NCBI GenBank assembly: GCA_022266195.1
Contig: WHVY01000009.1
Location: 1,488,001 to 1,552,000, forward strand
From: Tetranychus cinnabarinus
Lineage: Eukaryota > Arthropoda > Arachnida > Trombidiformes > Tetranychidae
Direction: 5' to 3'
DNA: 64,000 nucleotides
The translations under genes and the position numbers were made by a program. How positions within the stretch are numbered: the first letter of the stretch is position 1; every line of letters starts with the position of its first letter. Under the pieces are notes generated by a model. The model worked only from the letters and a program-made list of their open reading frames with translations, was not told where the DNA came from and made no database searches. Below, one piece after another: positions 10,111 to 18,936 of this stretch.

Positions 10111-10630
10111 GATTAAACAGTTCAAATTATTACATGAGAATGACGAACATGATATAACTATTAGCGTTGAAATAGAAGAACGAATAAATTACATGGACCA
10201 AGTTCCTCTATGCATGGCCTTAATGGTCTGTGCAAGGATATCAAGTGGAAAGAAAATCAAAAATCAAAAGCCAAGTCCGGTTAATGGCTATTTTCACCCA
10301 TATGTCCCTTTAGGACACTTTAATTATTGTCACAGAGAAGAAGTAGGAATCAAACCCAAAAATACTGTAATTCAAGCTTTTTTACTTGCTTTTGCAATGA
10401 AACCTTATAAAATCTTAATAAACTCGTATTTTGACGAATCTTTCATGCTCCTTCGGGTCTAATACGTGAAGATATTTGGGTTCAGGTTCAATTTTAAAAT
10501 CAGTTCATTATTAATACACAGGTAAATCAGCAATAGCAATCGACTTAAATAAAGATTGGACTAGAAATATTCCAAGTGTTGCAGCAAACAATTCGTACAA
10601 TAAGAAGCTTATTATACGAAGATATAACTT
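10111..10630 (+). pseudogene. Inverted A-type C-terminal fragment with 3' flank
   Basis: The only family piece on the plus strand. An open stretch at 10193-10462 encodes the A-type C-terminus (M-D-Q-V-P-L-C, then P-L-G-H-F-N-Y-C-H-R-E-E-V-G-I-K-P-K). Similarity continues past the gene end into about 170 bp of its 3' flank, matching the region below 25054 in reverse. It has no NYN domain, so it is a non-functional inverted segment joined head-on to the remnant at 9480-10110. Confidence 0.8.
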
Positions 10631-11640
10631 TTATCAATCTTACACTGTTGCTCCATAAAATAGAATTATTTCATATTTTGATATTTCATAAAATTTCAGA
10701 CACAGGCTATGAATGTACTATCCACCATTGGATAAAGGCAATGTATAACTTATACAGTGTTCGGTTTGCTCAATTATCAGGTTTCAATTTTGTCTATGGG
10801 TTTTAACATAAGATTACCCTAGATTTCATGCCTTTTTTTCTATGAAAAATAGATAATATCAAAGAAGTTTCCGGTTCAATCTTTGCGCCTTTATGTAGTG
10901 TCACGCAACACCAAGTTTGATGACACTGCAATCAAACCTAAGGCCAAGCGTCTAAGTTGTCCGAATTTTTTCGCTGCACTTTTAATCGGAAACCAGTAAG
11001 CAAAAAATAGATTTTGATATATTGTTCGATAGGCATTATTAAGATCCATTGATTACTTAAGTTTGAAGAAAATTAAAATTACAATGCGGTCAATCTAATG
11101 TAAGATTTATGCATACATATTGTAGGTAACAATACAGATGAAAGTCAAGAAAATTCTTTCTAACTGTAGTAATTACGAGAAGTAAAATTGGATACAAATC
11201 GCTGACTTATTAATGATTGACATAATGACATAATGATCATCCGAAAAATTACGGTTCGAAGACTTGAAACGCCAACTTGTGATTAAGGCCGTCGAGTCTC
11301 AAAATCAGGCATATGCACATAAAACGAAATTTTATAATGTAGCCATTTCAATGCTCGCAGTCCTGATTCATTCATAAGCTAAATAAATTAGCAATCTATA
11401 AACCTTCTCAGCCCAGTATGACTTAACAAACTTGCAATGATATCACAATTCAGTCATTTTTGTATTTTTAGATCACTTAAGAACAAGATTACAGATCGTG
11501 AGAAGTCTGAGTTTCAACAAGGTACTGGTCAATATTTAGCGGTTAACATTTGGATCTATCAAATTGCCAAAGGTTTCTTAATTCAAAATTTAAAAATTTC
11601 TAGTTCTGTTTATATCAATTTAATTTAATTCTTAGAATAT
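10631..11640. other. Intergenic DNA with a family-flank repeat
   Basis: No gene I can support. Bases about 11095-11210 match 46690-46800 and more weakly 63750-63830, which lie just 3' of other NYN-RRM copies, so this is shared flanking DNA. A small frame at 11437-11628 begins near a possible splice acceptor (t-t-t-t-t-a-g) but resembles nothing I recognise. Confidence 0.4.
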
Positions 11641-11795
11641 TATAACTGAAAATTGACTTAAATTTGATTTTGCTTTTATTTTTATAGCATAAAGTAGTAT
11701 TAAGCAAAAGCCAGAATGTTTACTGGCAAAAAGCATTTCGTACCTAAACCTACTCGACCAAACTTAAAAGAACTGTAGACCCAAACTATAGTTGG

Positions 11796-11951
11796 TTAGT
11801 TATCTGGCTTATTAATAATTAAACTTCCAAAGAATGAACCAATTCCACCCCCTGAACCGGCAACACCAACAGTAGCTGCACCAGCACCGATGAACTTAGC
11901 AGCAGAATCAATATCATTCCTAATTGACCTAGTGTGGATTGGTCTGATTGT
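11796..11951 (-). pseudogene. Fragment of mitochondrial ATP synthase subunit c gene
   Basis: The reverse strand reads the end of a mitochondrial presequence followed by D-I-D-S-A-A-K-F-I-G-A-G-A-A-T-V-G-V-A-G-S-G and G-S-L-I-I. This is the highly conserved start and first membrane helix of the F0 lipid-binding c subunit. It stops after about 50 codons. The loop and second helix with the proton-binding acid are absent, so it cannot work as subunit c. The downstream part is replaced at about 11811 by intergenic repeat DNA related to 2350-2460 and 24180-24300 in opposite orientation. The upstream part is fused to a duplicated intron/exon block of the secreted-peptide gene at 12012-12324. Confidence 0.85.
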
Positions 11952-12011
11952 CGCTGGATTCATTAAAAAATGAAGATGTTACCAAATTGAAACTTGAAAA
12001 TGAAATTATTT

Positions 12012-12324
12012 TTAATCAAAACCTGAACGGTTTAAATTTTTGCTTTGTGCAGCTCGAGCAGCGTCGCCTTTACTGCCACCTTTACCACCTGTCGCACCTT
12101 CAGAAACTTTCCCTATACCTCCTGGAAGAGCATCCCATGCAGCTTTTTGCGCTGGATTCACTAGCAAATAAAAATTTTACCAACTTGAAAAATGAAAATG
12201 AAATAATTTTGCAATCAAAAACTGAATGGTTTAAATACTTACCTTGCGCATTGACGGGGTTCAGACCAATCAAAACAAATAGAGCCATGAAAAAGACGAG
12301 AGAAAATTTTTTTGCTAATTGCAT
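12012..12324 (-). CDS. Small secreted peptide, two exons (predicted 76 aa)
   Basis: Exon 1 (12243-12324) encodes a strong signal peptide: M-Q-L-A-K-K, a hydrophobic core F-S-L-V-F-F-M-A-L-F-V-L-I-G-L, then N-P-V-N-A-Q. The intron is 12161-12242 (82 bp; GTAAGT donor, TAG acceptor) and splits a codon after base 1. Exon 2 (12012-12160) continues V-N-P-A-Q-K-A-A-W-D-A-L-P-G-G, then a Gly/Lys-rich stretch, ending F-D. The intron plus the first bases of exon 2 are duplicated just downstream at about 11950-12050, where the donor has decayed (GCAAAA) and the frame reads through to a stop. The ancestral gene may have had more exons. I do not recognise the family. Role outside the cell is inferred from the signal peptide only. 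Confidence 0.6.
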
Positions 12325-14369
12325 TTTAATTTATTTTAACTGCCGTAATGAAATCGAAAAACACAATGAAAGAAACTTAACAAGCTCCAAACTTGAACTG
12401 ATCTCATTTCTCCAGATTCAATCATTTTTATACTCGACTTAAATTGCTTAGTTACTCATTTTTACCCATTAATTTACATCTAAATAAATATCATCCTTGA
12501 TGACAATAGAAACTCCTTCTTTGAATTTAGCTGACAAGTTCAATTATGATACAATGAAAGTCACATGGGAAGGATCAAATGGCCTGTCACTCTTTTTTTA
12601 TTTACTCATCTTAGCTGCTTAATTGAAGGTTATTTAAATGTCAGCTTGTGTTAAATTTTATTTTTATTTTTAATTTTATTTGTTTTAAAATTATCATAAG
12701 TATACAATGACGAGGAAATTGGCTCAGGCGATAAAAATAAATTTGGTTTCAGCAAGTGATGATGGTGGTGATGTAGCCAATAAAATCCAATCGAGCGCAA
12801 ATTTTGTTCAATTCAAAGTGAAAAGAAAGCTTCCAACTCAAATTGAACGTCAAGACAAAGAGTATCACAATTCAAACCAACAACGATTGTACTTTTATCT
12901 GAATGCCTTGCAATTAATGCGTATATTGCATGATTAAAATCATCAAATGAATTGCAGAATAAAGCATCCGATTGCTTTGAGAATTCTTTACGAATCAGCC
13001 AGCTTCAGGTGTTTACTCTTGAAAACATAATTCAAACGAAAAAATGTAAATATTAATAGATAAATTTTCAAAATTTAACAAATGGTTGTTGTACAACGCG
13101 ATTAATTTATTATAACTTTGAGTATTCTGGACATTTTTTTCTTTTTTATAGATTTAAGCTCAGACAGGCTTACATAAAATACAAATCTAGAACACTGAAT
13201 TCTAACTTTCAGTTATGCATCTTTTTCGTTCCTCTATCTTCTATCCTCAGGAGTAATAATGATCATAATCATGGTGTTCATTGTCAAGCAATTGAAAAAA
13301 TAAGGTTGAAAATCAAATTTTGGTTATTGGTATTAAAGCTTTAGACTTTCATGCTTATCTAATTGTTAAACCATGTTTTTGCTCACTGCTTTCCAGATAG
13401 GATTCGCGAAAAGACTCCAAACCAATTTTCAGAACTTGGCGTTTTTACTTTTTTGTCTGTATATAGATATAAATCGGGGGGTAATGGTGATGTTCAATTT
13501 ATTCTAGTTTTGCTAACCCAATAAAGTCTTCTCTATAAAAATTGGACCAAAAAATTATTCACGCGATTCTTTCTCATGGTGTGTGTTTCTTTTTACGTTC
13601 AACAGAATTGACGGTATTTTTATTATATGGTATTATTTTCTGAAACAGTTAATGTTCAAATTATTACTCGAGAAAAATGAAGACAGATCTCTAACATTTA
13701 CGGTCACAAAATACGGTGACCTCAATTTCTTCGAAAACTGTCGATCAGAGAAATTTTTTAATAGCACTAATAGATTTAGACCAACACGAACCCTTCTTAC
13801 CTAATAGATTAAATCTCATCAATGTTATCTCTTGCATGAATAAGCACCTAAATGTATTCATCTTCAAAATTACATTCGTAATTACGGAATCTAACAACCA
13901 TTCTTCCCAAGCTTTTCGTCATTCTTGGTTTTAGTTTAGTAACTCTCGAATGGACTTGAGCTTGAGATTTTAGCCAATTAAAGGCTTTATCAACTCCACT
14001 GTTGATTTCCAATATTATAAAGTTCCGGTTACAATCAAAATTGTTCAAATTCTGAAACACAGGTTCTTTTAAGTCCAGCTGTTAAACAAAGGCTTTTAAC
14101 AATCACCAGTTAAAGTTAGTCTCAAGAAGATGATGCAGAATTAGATGGATTAACATTCATCCTTAACAAGTTTGAGGATTCAACAAAATTCACAAATTTC
14201 AATAACCACAACTACTGTCAGCAATCGTCTACTCCATTTTATTTACTCATCTTAGCTGGTAACTTGAAGGTTATGCAAATGTCAGCTCGTATTAATTTTA
14301 TTTTATTTGTTTTGAAACTATCATAAGTATACAAGGACGAGGGAATTGATTCAGGTTCTGGTTCTTATT
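12325..14369. other. Mostly non-coding spacer with a 120-130 bp direct repeat
   Basis: Bases about 12600-12730 and 14237-14360 are direct repeats sharing T-T-T-A-C-T-C-A-T-C-T-T-A-G-C-T-G and C-A-T-A-A-G-T-A-T-A-C-A-A. The interval between them is otherwise AT-rich, with short frames at 13583-13804, 13716-13934 and the opposite-strand 13848-14060 that I cannot assign. The second repeat runs directly into a NYN-RRM C-terminal fragment. Confidence 0.45.
12707..12937 (+). CDS. Hypothetical 76-aa protein, possibly a first exon
   Basis: Open frame starting M-T-R-K-L-A-Q-A-I-K with an acidic/glycine patch (D-D-G-G-D), then a basic stretch K-V-K-R-K-L-P. No signal peptide or membrane helix. The DNA around its start is part of the direct repeat shared with 14237-14360, and the second repeat has lost the ATG. 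I recognise no family. It may be a chance frame or a decayed exon. Confidence 0.2.
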   Translation: MTRKLAQAIKINLVSASDDGGDVANKIQSSANFVQFKVKRKLPTQIERQDKEYHNSNQQRLYFYLNALQLMRILHD

Positions 14370-14560
14370 CCTACTTCCTCTCTGTGACAATATTTTAAGT
14401 GTCCTAAAGGGACAAAGGATAAAGGGTGATAAATAATGAATATAGACATTATTTGCACTTAGCTTTTCATTCTTCATTTGCTTTCCACTTGATTGTTGGT
14501 TTGAGGCAAAAAATTTATTGAACACAAGAAAGGTTTACAAGTTTACTTCTCTGGGTCTAC
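14370..14560 (-). pseudogene. C-terminal NYN-RRM fragment
   Basis: The reverse strand matches the A-type C-terminus (the stretch around P-L-G-H-F-N-Y and the S-S-G-K-Q-I-K-N segment), broken by frameshifts. It has no upstream gene. The DNA upstream (14561-14857) is unrelated to the family, and the fragment joins the direct repeat at about 14360. Confidence 0.55.
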
Positions 14561-14849
14561 ATCATAACTGTTGTTGTGTTAAGGTTAACTCTTATTTTTA
14601 AGAGAAGATTCAAATTTAGTTTTTCAACTGTCATCTTCATCACAAAGACCTGCAGTGCTTTTGTAAAAGAACACTTTTTGTTACTTTGATTTCGCGTAGA
14701 TGGCGTTATGCTATATCAATAACTTGTTTTGAGAGATGATGTTTTGATTTTTGATATTTGTCACTCTTAGCATGTAATTGTTAAAAAAGGTCCGTTTAGG
14801 TCCTGTGTAACACACAGCTGTAAAAAAGGTCAAGTCGATCTATGTAACA

Positions 14850-14857
14850 CATAGGTG
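14850..14857. repeat. Merlin target-site duplication, left copy
   Basis: The octamer C-A-T-A-G-G-T-G directly precedes the element and recurs at 17996-18003 directly after it. Eight to nine bases is the normal duplication length for Merlin transposons. Confidence 0.85.
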
Positions 14858-15340
14858 GGCTATTCTGCACATTAGCCCCCCGTTCGATTTTGATGAAACT
14901 TGATGTACATACTTATTTTGTCTCAAGAATTTGATTCATGAAGTCCGAATATGCGGAAATGCTCACTTCCGGAGATACCGGAAGTTGCTGATATCTCGTG
15001 AATTACAATAGATACATGGTCGCATGGTACTGCAATCGAGAGCGCTTAGCAAATTCTATATGTGTATGAATTTTCAGCAAAATACACGCATGCGCAGTAA
15101 AGTTACAGCAAAAAATAATTAAAAAACAGTCATTTTTGTTTATTTTCGCTTCTAAGCACTCTTTGTTTGACTTAGACTACCTCAATAGCATGTCATTCAA
15201 AAGTTCTAAGCATGTGCTATGTGTCTGTGAATTTTCAACAATATGTGAGCATGTAAAGGGTCGTAAGATACGTTAGAGTGGAAAAGTTAGTTTGCATACC
15301 CCTGGAAAAATCTCAACTTTAAAATTTTTACATGAATTGA
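14858..15340. repeat. Merlin left terminal inverted repeat (about 480 bp)
   Basis: Matches the reverse complement of 17505-17995. Shared blocks include the C-run after T-T-A-G, the T-T-C-C-G-G-A-G-A-T-A-C-C-G-G-A-A palindrome, the A-C-A-C-G-C-A-T-G-C-G segment, and G-T-T-T-G-C-A-T-A-C-C-C-C-T-G-G near the inner end. The inner boundary is approximate. Confidence 0.8.
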
Positions 15341-15526
15341 GACTTATTATGGTTTAAATAGTAGTTTTTGTCTTGGATATATCATAAATTGCATAAAGTA
15401 CGATGCATCGCTTAATTTGCTCGAGGTCTCTCAGTATAAACAACTGGCACCACGCGAAGGTGGACCTCATCGCCAGTCTGGGCAGTTTTGTTGTCCGGGG
15501 TGCCCGTGCCTACCCGGGGCTAGAGC

Positions 15527-16501
15527 CTATAGGGGAAATGCCTCTCGGATGGCTTCGAGAAGGCTTTCAAATGGATGGATCATATTGTTTCTACACCAGC
15601 GTCTCCACTGGTACTCCACAACATGATCGGCAAAGTCTTCCTCGGGAATCCTGCGATTCCTGAAGAAGACCCTCACTGGGCGCCATGAAGCTTCAATCCT
15701 CTGAGTATGAACACCTTCATCGGAGACAAATCTCTCCCTGTGGTTAACCCACTGGTGCTCATACCCAACAGAACCCAGACCGCGATATGCGCGCCAACCA
15801 TCTGTCCTGATGCAGGACCCCTCAGTCACGTGTCTCTGAATTAGTGGAATGAGGGTCTCAGCTGAACGGCTGTTTTCGGGACAGACTTCTAGACGTAAGT
15901 CTTGAGAGCCGTCCGCGATCATACCGAGCAGCCAGTGACCCTCTATGATCCGCCCATGATGGAATTTACGTCTGCCAAATTTAGCCTCGTCGATTTGCAC
16001 GATAATCCCTGGGCCGCCGATCTTTCCACTCTCTTCCTGGTGTTCTAGGAAGGCAGAGTTCACGACCTCACGACACCTCTGATACATATCATGTATCGTG
16101 TGTTCCGAGCCGACTGATGCTTCACGCATACTCGTCTCGTAAGAGGCATCCTCAGCCCAAGAGTACATGAGGCGGAGTGCATCTTTAACAGAGATCCGTA
16201 GTTGCTCGAACCATGATCCTGTCAAAACACTCCGCTCAGAGGTACGGTTAGATGAGTGCCTCTTATGGTGAGGGCACCTAAACGCTCCGAATGCACCGCG
16301 ATCAACGTACAATCGCATCGGAACTCGGTGCTGACTGCACTCCACAGAAGACCGTATGAGCTGTTGGGATTGAAGCCAACGAATGGTTTCAGCACGGTTT
16401 CTGAGGAGGTGCTCTAGCCTCGCATGGTTCCATGGTATGGGTCCAGCTGCAGAAGACTCAGACGACGAGGAAGAAGATGAAGAAGATGAAGAAGATGCCA
16501 T
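15527..16501 (-). CDS. Merlin transposase (ISXO2/IS1595-like DDE), 324 aa
   Basis: Catalyses cut-and-paste movement of the surrounding element. An unusual Ser-run (residues 3-14) precedes a zinc-ribbon-like segment (Cys55-x2-His58, Cys76-x2-His79). The catalytic core has I-V-Q-I-D-E-A-K-F-G (Asp171), C-I-R-T-D-G-W-R-A-Y (Asp234) and T-Q-R-I-E-A-S-W (Glu270). The 35 residues between Asp234 and Glu270 fit the family, and the total length is typical of eukaryotic Merlin transposases. The frame is uninterrupted. Its GC content is clearly higher than in the surrounding AT-rich DNA, consistent with horizontal or recent arrival. The Ser-run is encoded by a GAA/GAC-type repeat on the plus strand (16455-16497) and could vary in length. 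Confidence 0.92.
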   Translation of the reverse strand: MASSSSSSSSSSSSESSAAGPIPWNHARLEHLLRNRAETIRWLQSQQLIRSSVECSQHRVPMRLYVDRGAFGAFRCPHHKRHSSNRTSERSVLTGSWFEQLRISVKDALRLMYSWAEDASYETSMREASVGSEHTIHDMYQRCREVVNSAFLEHQEESGKIGGPGIIVQIDEAKFGRRKFHHGRIIEGHWLLGMIADGSQDLRLEVCPENSRSAETLIPLIQRHVTEGSCIRTDGWRAYRGLGSVGYEHQWVNHRERFVSDEGVHTQRIEASWRPVRVFFRNRRIPEEDFADHVVEYQWRRWCRNNMIHPFESLLEAIREAFPL

Positions 16502-16514
16502 AAGAATGGCGGGT

Positions 16515-16680
16515 TAGGTGTGTGTGTCTGTATGTATGTGTGTGTGTGTGTGGGTGATTATAAGTAAGATATATGTATGTGTAAATGTGAGAGTAAGTGT
16601 GTGTGTAAGTGTGAATGTAAGTTTGTTTGAAAGTTTGAATGTAAGTCTGAATGATAGTTTGAGTGAAAGTGTGTGAGTGT
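16515..16680. repeat. GT-rich microsatellite upstream of Merlin transposase
   Basis: Imperfect G-T/T-G-T-A dinucleotide and tetranucleotide repeats directly upstream of the transposase start. The minus-strand frame across it encodes only T-H-T-H-like low-complexity sequence, so it is treated as non-coding. Confidence 0.8.
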
Positions 16681-17059
16681 CTGCTATAATCACCCCACAT
16701 AATACTCAATAATTCTGGTTGTGATCTAAAACCGAATTTGAAACAAGACATAATAATGAGAACTACACCAATAACATATTGTAATACTTCAATTATGCAT
16801 TCCATTCCAATGCCTGAAATGGGCTAAGCACATAAAACAATGAAGCCTGAGTTATCTGATATTATCTGACATACTGTTGGGTCAGAAAGCACCATCTAGC
16901 GTATTGCTGGTGGTAATACGGTGCCATTGAGCTGGACCCACCACGGTCAGCAGGGCCGACGTGCGCTTGAGACGGGTCACCCCCCCCTTTTCGAATGTTA
17001 CGGTGGTGCGAAGCAGCCTCGCAAGTGGCACCCCGCGCGCACAACCATGTCTACCCTAG

Positions 17060-17470
17060 ATTACTTTAACACACCCTACCTTACAGCCTCATACCTTACT
17101 ATGCTTAGCGTACCGTACCATACCGCACCCTACCTCACCATGTCAAGCACTGAACTAACCTAACCTACCATACCGTACCCCACCTCACCATGTCAAGCAC
17201 TGACCTAACCTAACGTACCATACCGTACCCTACCTCACCATATCAAGCACTGACCTAACCTAACCTAACCTAACCGTACCCTACCTCACCATGTCAAACA
17301 CTACCTAACCTAACCTAACTTACCGTACCATGCTCTGCCTTGTCATACCCTACCCAACCCAACGTATCTTTCCTTACTGTACTAAAGCTTAGCACACTCT
17401 ACCGTACCTTATCGTATGGTACCTCACCCTACTCTGACCTACCCTAACCTAACGCACCCTACTCTACATT
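17060..17470. repeat. Minisatellite with C-C-T-A-A runs inside the Merlin element
   Basis: Degenerate tandem units of about 50 bp, each containing T-A-C-C-A-T-A-C-C-G-T-A-C-C-C, then C-T-C-A-C-C-A-T-G-T-C-A-A-G-C-A-C-T-G and then (C-C-T-A-A)2-4. At 17258-17275 the C-C-T-A-A pentamer repeats four times, which equals the arthropod telomere unit TTAGG on the other strand. Outer parts degenerate to T-A-C-C-x repeats. Confidence 0.85.
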
Positions 17471-17504
17471 AGGCTACTCTGATCATTCTTAGCATAATCA
17501 TAAT

Positions 17505-17995
17505 TTTAACATGTAACTCTATGTAAAATTTTAAAGTTGGGATTTTTCCAGGGGTATGCAAACTAACTTTTCGACACTAACGTAGCTTGAGAACCTTTGA
17601 GTGATCGGATATGGTTGAAAAGTCATATACACATACATAAAAATAAGCACTATCGCATGACGTGCTAATCACGTTGTTCAAGTCGACCTATGTATGCTTA
17701 GAGAAGAATATCTGCAGAAATGGCTGTTTTTCAAAGGTTTTTCTACTTTTACTTTATTACGCATGCGTGTATTCTTATAAAAATTCATATGCATATAGAA
17801 CTTGGCGTGCTCTATCGATTACTGTACCATGTGTAGCTGTATCTAGTGTACACTCTGAGATCAGCTACTTCCGGTATCTCCGGAAGTAAGCATTTCCGCA
17901 TATCCGGACTTCATGAATCGAAATCTCGAGACAAAATAAGTATGTACATCAAGTTTCATCAAAATCAAACGGGGGGGCTAATATGCAGTCTTACC
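17505..17995. repeat. Merlin right terminal inverted repeat (about 490 bp)
   Basis: Reverse complement of the left repeat at 14858-15340. The outer end reads C-T-A-A-T-A-T-G-C-A-G-T-C-T-T-A-C-C and abuts the right target duplication. Differences between arms, including small indels, show they have not been recently homogenised. Confidence 0.8.
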
Positions 17996-18003
17996 CATAG
18001 GTG
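17996..18003. repeat. Merlin target-site duplication, right copy
   Basis: C-A-T-A-G-G-T-G, identical to 14850-14857. Confidence 0.85.
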
Positions 18004-18112
18004 TGAAGAGGTCAAAAGTAGGATCGGGTCAGGTCATTTCAAGAAATTTTACCAGTTTTGCGGATTTTTTTCACCGCCATCATCACCATTCACCACCAAT
18101 ATCGAGGAAAAA

Positions 18113-18346
18113 ATGTTAAGCGAAACTGAGGATTTGTCTTTTGAAAGCGATATCCGAACAATTTTTGGTGAATCAGATGACGAATCCTCAGTTTTATCGG
18201 ATCTTCCTCTCGCACTCCTTCTTTCTGCTTTCGCAGAAGAAAATTGTCAAATTTGTTCTTTCCTAAAAAGAGACAAACAGAGGGAGATGGAGTTCGAAGA
18301 TTATTCGATCAACCCCAACCATTGTGCTAAAGAGCAAAAAATGTAG
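18113..18346 (+). CDS. Hypothetical acidic 77-aa protein
   Basis: Met at 18113 follows an A-rich stretch (g-a-g-g-a-a-a-a-a). The product is acidic and serine-rich in its first half (S-E-T-E-D-L-S-F-E-S-D, E-S-D-D-E-S-S), then L-P-L-A-L-L-L-S-A-F-A and a C-Q-I-C motif. Such acidic starts occur in some transposase and transcription-factor N-termini, but there is no diagnostic domain. A larger frame reaching back to 17846 runs through the Merlin arm and is chance. It may be a first exon or a remnant of another element flanking the Merlin insertion. Confidence 0.3.
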   Translation: MLSETEDLSFESDIRTIFGESDDESSVLSDLPLALLLSAFAEENCQICSFLKRDKQREMEFEDYSINPNHCAKEQKM

Positions 18347-18936
18347 AAGATAAAAACTTCAACAAACATTTGATAAACTTTATTTCATTGCTTTTTTCTT
18401 GTCCCGCCCCTTTGACTCTTCCCTACATATTCACTTGTAGGTCTTCTTGGCTCGTCTCTTTGCTTTAAGTTCGGCTGATTGCTTCATTATTTGCTATTCT
18501 GTTAGTACGTTCGGATCACGCTCCTACAATTGTAGTGCTTCCCTATCACTTTCTTCTTCATACGTAGAGTTTTTGCATTGTTTCGTATAATACTCGCAAA
18601 AAACCTGCTATTTGGAATACCGTTTATCATACAATATGCTTTTGTTTTAATTGCCACTTCACCTGTGAAAACCTAACCTTAATAAAATAGAAAAATTCAA
18701 TAATAAAACATTCATACTTACTTTGTTTTCCATGGTATCCAATGGCTATACGATAAAACTCAAAAAAATAAGTTAAAAATAATGTAAAAAGAAGGTACAA
18801 AACTTGGTTGGAATGCGCTTCAAAACATGTGTTTATAAGTTCTTTGTTTATATTTTTAAATCTTTCCTACCGCGGTTTTCACATATTCGTCGGTATTGAG
18901 CTACATTGTATTTGCCTAAGTATTCACCTTTTACTC
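18347..18936. other. Unassigned intergenic region
   Basis: No open frame of note. The reverse strand has a Met at 18733 followed by a consensus donor (GTAAGT at 18721-18716) and possible acceptors near 18663, but the joined frame ends after a few codons. No similarity to the NYN-RRM family or to other parts of the window. Confidence 0.4.

Larger units (their letters stand above)
14858..17995 (-). mobile_element. Complete Merlin (IS1016-related) DNA transposon, 3138 bp
   Basis: Bounded by 8-bp target duplications C-A-T-A-G-G-T-G. Its ends form long terminal inverted repeats: the left starts G-G-C-T-A-T-T-C-T-G-C-A-C-A-T-T-A-G, and the reverse complement of the right starts G-G-T-A-A-G-A-C-T-G-C-A-T-A-T-T-A-G. 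Similarity extends about 480 bp inward on both sides (to about 15340 and 17505) with scattered differences. It carries one transposase gene on the minus strand, a GT-rich microsatellite and a minisatellite. Open transposase, both ends and the intact duplication suggest a recent, possibly still competent insertion, although the arms differ at many positions. Confidence 0.9.

Noticed and set aside
14298..14525. 75-codon reverse frame
   Set aside because: It is an out-of-frame reading of a degraded NYN-RRM C-terminal fragment.
16458..16805. 115-codon frame rich in Thr-His-Thr upstream of the Merlin transposase
   Set aside because: It is a translation of the GT microsatellite.
17060..17470. CRISPR-like array or true internal telomere
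   Set aside because: Units are degenerate, lack unique spacers, and the C-C-T-A-A runs are short. It is a minisatellite in a eukaryotic transposon.
17846..18112. Upstream extension of the 18113-18346 frame
   Set aside because: It runs through the Merlin inverted repeat and target duplication, so it cannot be ancestral coding sequence.
18650..18733. Possible mini-exon (Met at 18733) with a GTAAGT donor on the minus strand
   Set aside because: After the available acceptors the frame stops within a few codons, and a longer stretch is in the wrong phase.
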